NCBI GenBank assembly: GCA_905216215.1
Contig: CAJMSZ010000037.1
Location: 1-21,277 of the forward strand
Length of the DNA: 21,277 bases
Direction: 5' to 3'
Source of the DNA: an uncultured bacterium
GTDB lineage: Bacteria; Bacillota; Clostridia; Lachnospirales; Lachnospiraceae
Shown here: piece after piece, positions 16,432-21,277 of the stretch
Numbering within the stretch: the stretch's first letter is position 1
How the letters are laid out: the number at the start of each line of letters is the position of its first letter
Position numbers and translations under genes: made by a program
The notes under the pieces: model-generated
Database searches by the model: none
Told to the model about the DNA's origin: nothing
Seen by the model: the letters and a program-made list of their open reading frames with translations, nothing else

Positions 16432-18117
16432 TTATTTTTCGATGTATGTATTCTTCCATCCTGGATGTGTAAAGTAAAGCTGGTCTGTACCATACTCTGC
16501 ATATTTGTCATGTACATATGACTTTGTAAACATCTGTTTGATGCTTGTTGCAAATGGGCAAACTACATAATCATCAAGTACCATTTTTTCTGCCTGAATG
16601 TACATATCCATACGTGTATTCTCATCCATTTCTGTTACAGCTTTCTTAACCAGTTCATCATATTCAGGGTTAGCCCATCCTGTATATACCTGGTTGAAAT
16701 CTGACAGATGAATACTTAACATATCATATGGGTCATTGTAATAAGCGCCCCATCCCATGAAACCAATCTGATAGTTTCCTTTCCTTGCGTTTGATTCAAA
16801 GATACCCCATTCGCTGAAGTCAATCTTAATCTCTACACCAAGTGCTTCTTTGTACATCTGCTGTAAGTATTCACCGAATGTACGATACCAGTCTGTAGTT
16901 CCCGCAAGCGAGAATGTTACATCAAGTGTGGAAGGATCATCGCCAAGTCCAAGTTCCTGCATACCTTCGATTAAGATATCTTTTGCAGTTGTCTTGGCAA
17001 GTGTCTCTGTTCTCATATCTTTCAGAGTATCCCCAGCTACAGAACGCATTGTCTTGTCTCCTACTGAAAGGGCCGGTGCAATCCATCCATACAATGGATC
17101 TCTTAAGCCGTCAAATGCAATCTGGTTTACTTTTTCCTGATCTACTGCCATTGTGAAAGCTTCACGAACTTTCTTGTTAGAGAACAGTTTATCTTTCGTA
17201 TTATACATAGTAAATGTAATATTTCCACCTGAAATCGGTGTATATACATTCGAGTCATCAGCTTTGTATTTTTCAACAGCTTCTTTTGAATTTGTAGAGA
17301 TGACATCAAGCTGTCCACTCTCATATGCATTCATGACTGCACTTGTATCGCTCATAATCTGGTAATTAACTGTATCAAGGTCAACGTTTTTAGCGTCCCA
17401 ATAATTATCGTTCTTTTCCAGTTTTAATGAACTGTTATGTACCCACTCTGTCAATGTAAATGGTCCATTGTATGCAAACTTGTCTAACTCTGTACCATAC
17501 TGTTCACCATATTTTTCAACAAGGTCTTTTCTCTGTGGATAGAAGATACTTGCATCTGTAGATTCCAGGAAACTAGCCATTGGAGCTGCAAGTGTGATTT
17601 CCAGTGTATGTTCATCGATAGCTTTTACTCCAAGGTCCTCTACCGAAGCTTCACCTGTACTGATTTTATCATAATTCAGGATTGGTGAAACGAAGTAACT
17701 GTTTGGACATCCTGTATCCGGATCTGCACTTCTCTGAAGAGAATATACATACTGGTCTGCTGTAACAGGTTCTCCGTCACTCCACTTTCTGTCTTCGCCA
17801 AGGTGGAATGTCCATACAGTACCTTCATCATTAGATTCCCACTTCTCAGCATCGCCAGGAACAACCGTGTACTTTCCGTCTCTTTCTTCGACACGAATCA
17901 GTCCTTCCATAACGTTCATCAAAATATCACTTGAATACTGGTCTGAACGACGGCTCGGGTCAAGTGTGGTAGGTTCTGCCTCCAGATAGGTATTTATTAC
18001 CTGTTCCGAACCACTTCCTCCGTTTGATGAGTTACCATCTGAGCTGCCACCGCAGGCTGCCAATGATAAAGTCATCACTGCTGCTGTCAATAAAGCAATT
18101 ACTTTTTTACCTTTCAT
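16432..18117 (-). CDS. oppA: oligopeptide-binding lipoprotein OppA
   Basis: This is an extracytoplasmic solute-binding protein of 561 residues, in the range of the family 5 (SBP_bac_5) peptide binders. A type II signal peptide ends in lipobox LAAC with the lipidated cysteine at residue 22, followed by a Gly/Ser/Asn-rich linker (23-39). Family markers include TYLEAEPTTLDPSRRSDQ (about 43-60) and the VWTFHLGEDRKWSDGEPVTA region near 106-125. It captures peptides at the outer face and hands them to OppB/OppC. The ATG is preceded by AGGAGGAG. A promoter with TATAAT lies about 60 nt upstream, making this the first gene of the operon. The neighbouring regulator gene ends in its own terminator. Confidence 0.95.
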   Translation of the reverse strand: MKGKKVIALLTAAVMTLSLAACGGSSDGNSSNGGSGSEQVINTYLEAEPTTLDPSRRSDQYSSDILMNVMEGLIRVEERDGKYTVVPGDAEKWESNDEGTVWTFHLGEDRKWSDGEPVTADQYVYSLQRSADPDTGCPNSYFVSPILNYDKISTGEASVEDLGVKAIDEHTLEITLAAPMASFLESTDASIFYPQRKDLVEKYGEQYGTELDKFAYNGPFTLTEWVHNSSLKLEKNDNYWDAKNVDLDTVNYQIMSDTSAVMNAYESGQLDVISTNSKEAVEKYKADDSNVYTPISGGNITFTMYNTKDKLFSNKKVREAFTMAVDQEKVNQIAFDGLRDPLYGWIAPALSVGDKTMRSVAGDTLKDMRTETLAKTTAKDILIEGMQELGLGDDPSTLDVTFSLAGTTDWYRTFGEYLQQMYKEALGVEIKIDFSEWGIFESNARKGNYQIGFMGWGAYYNDPYDMLSIHLSDFNQVYTGWANPEYDELVKKAVTEMDENTRMDMYIQAEKMVLDDYVVCPFATSIKQMFTKSYVHDKYAEYGTDQLYFTHPGWKNTYIEK

Positions 18118-18155
18118 AAATTACTCCTCCTTTTCTTTTTCGTACTTTTTTCATT

Positions 18156-18165
18156 CAAGTACTTG
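18156..18165. promoter_or_regulatory. candidate operator in the oppA leader
   Basis: CAAGTACTTG is a perfect 10-bp palindrome lying about 12-21 nt downstream of the oppA -10 box, near the expected transcription start. Such placement suits a repressor site, and the RpiR-type regulator encoded next door is a natural candidate. No matching copy is seen in the rpiR/M42 intergenic region, so the assignment is weak. Confidence 0.25.
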
Positions 18166-18176
18166 TTCATGAGCCA

Positions 18177-18205
18177 ATTATAGCATTTACTTTATTTTAT
18201 TGCTA
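18177..18205 (-). promoter_or_regulatory. oppA operon promoter
   Basis: On the minus strand there is a consensus -10 box TATAAT (18177-18182) preceded by TGC, giving an extended -10. A poor -35 (TAGCAA, 18200-18205) lies 17 nt upstream. It lies between the regulator terminator and the oppA ribosome site, leaving a leader of about 50 nt. Confidence 0.65.
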
Positions 18206-18207
18206 CA

Positions 18208-18250
18208 AAAAAAAGAAAAAATATGCAATTTTGTATAAATTGCATATTTT
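18208..18250 (-). terminator. intrinsic terminator after the RpiR-type regulator gene
   Basis: On the minus strand, AATATGCAATTT pairs with AAATTGCATATT around a short loop, followed by a long T-rich tract interrupted by a single C. It separates the regulator transcript (stop 18291) from the oppA promoter. Confidence 0.85.
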
Positions 18251-18290
18251 CCTACCTCAATATTTTGTACTTTTTCTATAATTACATATA

Positions 18291-19145
18291 CTAAACACTG
18301 TATTTTCTGAAATCTTCGCTATTCTTCGTTGTTTTTCTATTTTTTGAAGCAATTCTAACCGCCGAAATCAGTAAATTTGTAATAGCCATCGGAGTTGACA
18401 GAGTATTGAGTGACAATCGTGTATTGGATCCTACCAAAACGATATCATCCGCATACGCGCAGACAGGCGCATCTTCCGAATCTGTAACAATAATCACCTT
18501 TCCTCCTCCACTTTTTGCATATGCAGCCACTTTCTCCGTTGCAAAATAATAATCCGGAAAAGAAAAGGCAATGAGCACCGTGTTCTTATCCATTGCAGGA
18601 ACAGCAGCAAATACACTTTCATTCAATTCTGTATTTATTTTCATGGAAGAAATCTCTCCTCCGGCCATACCAATTGACAAATATTCTGCAAGCAAATAGG
18701 AAACCCCTCGTCCACACACCATCACCTTCTGAGCGGAAACAATCTCCTGTGCCACCCGAAGCAACTTCTTGACATCAACCGTCTTAAAAGTCCGCACAAC
18801 CAGATCCAGTTCCTCCTGACGAATCTCGTTCAAAAACTTTTCTTCATCACTAAGTTCATAATCCGGGATATCGATCTGATAGTATTCATTTCCTTCATAC
18901 AACTGCTGGCGTTCCGTGTTTCCAAGCAATTTTCGGAATTCATATTTCACTTCATTAAAATTGCTATAGCCCAGACGCTTACACAAATTCAGAATCGTGA
19001 TTTCCGTCACGCCAACCTGAACGCTCAGTTCTTTTAATGTTATAAAAGTTAACGTATCCTGATTCTGCAATAAAAAATCTGCGATTTGTTTTTGCTTTCT
19101 CGTCATGTCCGGATAATGACTCTCAATTCTTTTTATAATGTCCAT
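18291..19145 (-). CDS. RpiR/MurR-family transcriptional regulator with SIS domain
   Basis: This 284-residue protein has an N-terminal HTH of the RpiR type (about residues 1-77, with MTRKQKQIADFLLQN and the recognition region VGVTEITILNLCKRLGYSNFNE). A C-terminal sugar-isomerase (SIS) fold follows (about 120-255), with VMVCGRGVSYLLAEYL and KVIIVTDSEDAPVCAYAD. SIS domains in this family usually bind phosphosugars such as MurNAc-6-phosphate and change DNA binding. The gene lies upstream of oppA on the same strand and divergent from an M42 aminopeptidase gene, so it probably controls the peptide-use genes. Its ligand is unknown; a sugar-phosphate derived from cell-wall or glycated peptides would fit. 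The ribosome site is GAGAGGT, and its own terminator follows. Confidence 0.9.
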   Translation of the reverse strand: MDIIKRIESHYPDMTRKQKQIADFLLQNQDTLTFITLKELSVQVGVTEITILNLCKRLGYSNFNEVKYEFRKLLGNTERQQLYEGNEYYQIDIPDYELSDEEKFLNEIRQEELDLVVRTFKTVDVKKLLRVAQEIVSAQKVMVCGRGVSYLLAEYLSIGMAGGEISSMKINTELNESVFAAVPAMDKNTVLIAFSFPDYYFATEKVAAYAKSGGGKVIIVTDSEDAPVCAYADDIVLVGSNTRLSLNTLSTPMAITNLLISAVRIASKNRKTTKNSEDFRKYSV

Positions 19146-19179
19146 AAACTACCTCTCTTCCGTACACTCTATACACAAT

Positions 19180-19208
19180 ATTATACAATTTTTTCACTTT
19201 TTTCGCAA
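19180..19208 (-). promoter_or_regulatory. promoter of the RpiR-type regulator gene
   Basis: On the minus strand TTGCGA (19203-19208) and TATAAT (19180-19185) are separated by exactly 17 nt, about 35 nt before the start codon. This is one of the best promoter matches in the window. Confidence 0.7.
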
Positions 19209-19222
19209 ATACTATTGTATTT

Positions 19223-19253
19223 TCACTCAAAAAACATTACACTCAATTATAGT
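19223..19253 (+). promoter_or_regulatory. M42 gene promoter region with CACTCAA direct repeats
   Basis: A -10-like TATAGT (19248-19253) lies 26 nt before the M42 start codon; no good -35 is visible. Two CACTCAA copies (19224-19230 and 19240-19246) are spaced 16 nt apart just upstream of the -10. They could be an activator or repressor site shared with the divergent regulator gene, but this is only a pattern match. Confidence 0.35.
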
Positions 19254-19279
19254 AAACACTTTAATTTAAGGAGGAAACT

Positions 19280-20299
19280 ATGAGCAACTACATAAAATAT
19301 ACAACAGATGAATTAAAAGCGCTCACTTCTATTGCCAGTCCTTCCGGCTTTACAAAAGAAGTAGCAGCATACGTGCATCAGACCTTAACTGACATGGGGT
19401 ATGAGCCTTACTATTCTAACAAAGGGAATGTACATGTCACACTTGGCGGAGAAGGCAATCCACTGGTACTTGCCGCACATGTAGATACCCTCGGTGCCAT
19501 GGTTCGTTCCATCAAAGATAACGGACGTCTTCGTCCAACAACACTGGGCGGACACCAGTGGACAACCGCAGATGGCGAAAACTGTACCGTTCATACGCGC
19601 GACGGAAAGGTATACACAGGTGTCGTCCTCAATACGGAACCTTCTGCTCATGTAGCCGACGAAAAAGTAGAACGTATCGAGGCAAATATGGAAATTCTAC
19701 TGGATGAAAACGTGGATTCTAAAGAAGCTACCAAAGCTCTTGGCATTCAGGTTGGTGATATTATCGCCATGGACCCACGCACTACCGTAACAGAAAGTGG
19801 ATACATCAAAAGCCGTTTCTTAGATGACAAACTTTCCGCTGCAATTCTTCTCGGGCTCGCCAAAATGGTAAAAGACGGAAATTGTATATTAAACCGCAAG
19901 GTATCTCTTCTTTTCACAGTATACGAAGAAGTAGGACATGGCGGATGTGTGGTTCCGGAAGATACCCAAGAAATGCTTTCTGTAGACATGGGATGTGTTG
20001 GTGCTGACCTTGAATGTACAGAACGTATGGTTTCTATCTGTGCAAAAGATTCCGGTGGTCCTTACAACTACGAAGTAACAAGCGCACTGGTTGCCACAGC
20101 AAAAGAGGAAAATCTGGATTTCGCTATTGACGTGTATCCACACTACTGCTCAGACGTAGAAGCCACATTAAAGAGCGGATACGATATTCGTCACGGATTA
20201 ATCGGACCTGGCGTATACGCTTCCCACAACTATGAACGTTCTCATGTAGATGGAGTAAAGAATACACTGGCACTTCTGAAAGCATATGTAAGTAAATAA
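19280..20299 (+). CDS. M42-family metal-dependent aminopeptidase
   Basis: This is a cytosolic peptidase of 339 residues that removes N-terminal residues from short peptides. The two-metal site is visible: His67 and Asp69 (AAHVDTLG), Asp182 (SRFLDDKL), catalytic Glu216 and ligand Glu217 (TVYEEVGHGG), Asp236 (SVDMGC) and His322 (YERSHVDG). It matches M42 glutamyl aminopeptidase/endoglucanase-like proteins such as FrvX and YsdC in layout; family members often assemble into dodecamers. AAGGAGG lies 6 nt before the ATG. It is the only plus-strand gene here, divergent from the RpiR-type gene, and would finish degradation of peptides imported by Opp and cut by TldD/TldE. Two terminators follow its stop. 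Confidence 0.93.
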   Translation: MSNYIKYTTDELKALTSIASPSGFTKEVAAYVHQTLTDMGYEPYYSNKGNVHVTLGGEGNPLVLAAHVDTLGAMVRSIKDNGRLRPTTLGGHQWTTADGENCTVHTRDGKVYTGVVLNTEPSAHVADEKVERIEANMEILLDENVDSKEATKALGIQVGDIIAMDPRTTVTESGYIKSRFLDDKLSAAILLGLAKMVKDGNCILNRKVSLLFTVYEEVGHGGCVVPEDTQEMLSVDMGCVGADLECTERMVSICAKDSGGPYNYEVTSALVATAKEENLDFAIDVYPHYCSDVEATLKSGYDIRHGLIGPGVYASHNYERSHVDGVKNTLALLKAYVSK

Positions 20300-20314
20300 T
20301 AAATGTAGAGCAAA

Positions 20315-20366
20315 GGGGGACGCAAAATCATCAAATTAGATGATTGAGCGATACCCTCTTATTTTT
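20315..20366 (+). terminator. structured terminator after the M42 gene
   Basis: GGGGG (20315-20319) pairs with CCCTC (20354-20358), then GC with GC, then a perfect 7-bp AATCATC/GATGATT stem with a 6-nt loop. Small internal loops (ac/gata and aa/ga) separate the three helices. It is followed by TTATTTTTT. The ordered architecture is more elaborate than a plain terminator, but the T-run points to termination. Confidence 0.55.
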
Positions 20367-20372
20367 TAAAAG

Positions 20373-20414
20373 AAAAAAGACCGTTATATCACTCGGATAT
20401 AACAGTCTTTTTCT
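20373..20414. terminator. bidirectional terminator between the M42 gene and tRNA-Thr
   Basis: GACcGTTATATC pairs with GATATAACaGTC (one mismatch) around a short loop. The stem is flanked by an A-run on the left and a T-run on the right, so it works in both directions. It can end the plus-strand M42 transcript and the minus-strand tRNA transcript. Confidence 0.85.
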
Positions 20415-20423
20415 CTTTCATTC

Positions 20424-20496
<73 letters not shown>

Positions 20497-20517
20497 AAGC
20501 TTTTCAGCGACTTGTAT

Positions 20518-20547
20518 AGTGTAGCACATTCCATTCAGAATTGTCAA
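20518..20547 (-). promoter_or_regulatory. strong promoter of tRNA-Thr
   Basis: On the minus strand a perfect TTGACA (20542-20547) is followed after 18 nt by TACACT (20518-20523), with TGC just before the -10. It is placed about 22 nt before the mature tRNA 5' end. A TGTCAA/TTGACA inverted repeat overlaps the -35. Confidence 0.85.
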
Positions 20548-20597
20548 GTATTATATTGACACTTCTTCTTTTGCTTTTACGCTATTTCTATTCACAG

Positions 20598-20675
20598 TCC
20601 TCCTCCCCATGCGCACTCGCCGCCTCTTCCGAGACTCCAGTCTCGCTCCATTACTTACATTTACGTAAGTAACGA
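20598..20675. repeat. GC-rich palindromic intergenic segment after the toxin gene
   Basis: This segment lies between the toxin stop and the tRNA promoter. TTACTTAC and GTAAGTAA (about 20651-20672) form a perfect 8-bp hairpin, and GAGACTCCAGTCTC (20630-20643) forms a second one. A GC-rich stretch with GCGCACTCGCCGCC follows. Neither hairpin has a good T-run on the minus strand, so the toxin transcript has no clear terminator. In composition and word use it resembles the element at 9617-9734, possibly the same class of dispersed repeat. Confidence 0.45.
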
Positions 20676-20683
20676 TGTCCTCT

Positions 20684-21163
20684 TTATTTTCCAAGTTCTT
20701 CTTCCATAATATCTCTAATCGCTTTTATATCCGTAAAAGTCAATTTTATTCCCCGATTATACATAGCCAATACTTCGTTCAGATTTTCCGCAAGTACCCT
20801 ATCCAGCTTTTTATGTATCATTACAGGCTGTTCCTGAATCGTATGTATATGGTCAAAATATTTTTCAATAACAGGAAATGTATTCTGTATCAGAAAAGCA
20901 TTTTCTTTTCCTGCAAATAAACCAATCACAATCGTATTGCATTTACCATATCTCTTCTTTTTCTTTTCAATGATTCCTTTGTATTTTTCAGCCTGCGAGC
21001 TAATTGGTATCATCCAATACAATTTTGGATTCTTTCTGTCCCGAATCGCATAGTAATGAGGACGATAATTTCCCTGCTCCTTATTACTCATCAAGTATTT
21101 ATCCTGAACCAAGTCAAAAAACTCATCCTTGATATGATAAGAATATCCCTGCTGTATCTCCAT
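20684..21163 (-). CDS. type III toxin-antitoxin endoribonuclease toxin, CptN-like (ToxN/AbiQ family)
   Basis: This protein is 159 residues from the chosen start. The layout MEIQQGYSYHIKDEF at the N-terminus, DKYLMSNKEQGNYRPHYYAI (21-40), the core WMIPISSQAEKYK (50-62) and GKCNTIVIGLFAGKENAFLIQN (73-94) match my memory of CptN-type toxins, a branch of the ToxN/AbiQ ribonucleases. These cut RNA and are held inactive by a repeat RNA bound in a protein-RNA complex; several protect against phages. An in-frame ATG at 21196 lies inside the terminator stem. The ATG at 21163 has AGGAAAGG 7 nt upstream and is chosen. Context confirms the call: an intrinsic terminator and tandem RNA repeats lie immediately upstream. 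Assignment to the Cpt subgroup rather than ToxN or TenpN is less certain than the type III call. Confidence 0.88.
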   Translation of the reverse strand: MEIQQGYSYHIKDEFFDLVQDKYLMSNKEQGNYRPHYYAIRDRKNPKLYWMIPISSQAEKYKGIIEKKKKRYGKCNTIVIGLFAGKENAFLIQNTFPVIEKYFDHIHTIQEQPVMIHKKLDRVLAENLNEVLAMYNRGIKLTFTDIKAIRDIMEEELGK

Positions 21164-21184
21164 AAATAACCTTTCCTGTGTGAT

Positions 21185-21214
21185 AAAATTCCCCACCAGT
21201 TACCTGATGGGGAA
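21185..21214 (-). terminator. intrinsic terminator between RNA antitoxin and toxin gene
   Basis: On the minus strand TTCCCCATCAG pairs with CTGGTGGGGAA (11 bp with one U-G pair) around a GTAA loop, followed by TTTT. In type III systems such a terminator separates the repeat RNA from the toxin message, so that most transcripts make antitoxin only and a minority read through to the toxin. Confidence 0.9.
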
Positions 21215-21277
21215 CATTGACGAACTATACTATTTTTATCCCACCTGTATAGCAAGTGGCTTCATTTACGAACTGAA
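21215..21277 (-). ncRNA. type III RNA antitoxin repeats (partial array, runs off the window)
   Basis: Reading leftward, AGTTCGTAAATG (21263-21274) recurs 48 nt later as AGTTCGTCAATG (21215-21226), 11 of 12 bases alike. One full 48-nt unit (21227-21274) and the 12-nt start of the next are visible; the second copy is cut short just before the terminator, as is usual for these arrays. The full unit contains a 7-bp stem CCACTTG/CAGGTGG with loop CTATA, plus single-stranded AT-rich flanks. The toxin would process the precursor at each repeat and bind the pieces. Further repeats and the promoter lie beyond the window end. Confidence 0.75.

Noticed and set aside
20311..20358. Possible cyclic-di-GMP riboswitch because of GGGACGCAAA
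   Set aside because: Only this short word resembles the class. The second helix, tetraloop receptor and closing stem are missing, and it lies after a gene, not before one.
21164..21196. Longer toxin start at 21196
   Set aside because: It lies in the terminator stem, and the ATG at 21163 has a proper ribosome site and matches the family N-terminus.
21215..21277. CRISPR array
   Set aside because: The 48-nt unit repeats directly with no variable spacers, and no cas genes are present. The toxin context explains it better.

Overview
The window looks like chromosomal DNA of a low-GC Gram-positive anaerobe of the Clostridia, most likely a Lachnospiraceae gut bacterium. The grounds are strong AGGAGG-type ribosome sites, lipoprotein signal peptides, a class I glutaminyl-tRNA synthetase, GC-rich intergenic palindromes of the kind common in that family, and a toxin resembling the CptN group known from Eubacterium/Coprococcus relatives. 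The genus call is inference only. Nearly all genes are on the minus strand; the M42 peptidase is the only plus-strand gene.

Left part (1-6126): two overlapping ABC exporter half-genes (177-1814 and 1811-3538), preceded by a small lipoprotein gene (3643-4146) and a large regulator with two HTH and two helical-repeat blocks (4249-6126). They read as a regulator, lipoprotein and exporter module of unknown substrate. A strong terminator lies between the lipoprotein gene and the exporter genes. The two ATPase domains are degenerate in complementary ways, so the expected heterodimer has one canonical and one impaired ATP site.

Middle (6224-9737): glnS, followed by three successive hairpins, and a MATE-family efflux gene. 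Upstream of the efflux gene is a GC-rich element of about 118 bp bounded by 8-bp direct repeats.

Central-right (9738-20299): a peptide-use locus. oppA-oppB-oppC-oppD-oppF run into tldD-tldE (pmbA) with very short gaps. Upstream are an RpiR/SIS-domain regulator gene and a divergent M42 aminopeptidase gene. Together these would import peptides through the Opp transporter and degrade them inside the cell. A stem-loop between oppA and oppB probably sets the high ratio of binding protein to membrane components.

Right edge (20424-21277): a tRNA-Thr(GGU) gene with a strong promoter, then a type III toxin-antitoxin locus. The protein at 20684-21163 resembles ToxN/AbiQ endoribonucleases of the CptN type. 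It is preceded by a good ribosome site, an intrinsic terminator, and 48-nt-period RNA repeats that run off the window end. This is the most interesting system present: the RNA antitoxin would be missed by protein-based annotation, and its array is cut by the window boundary.
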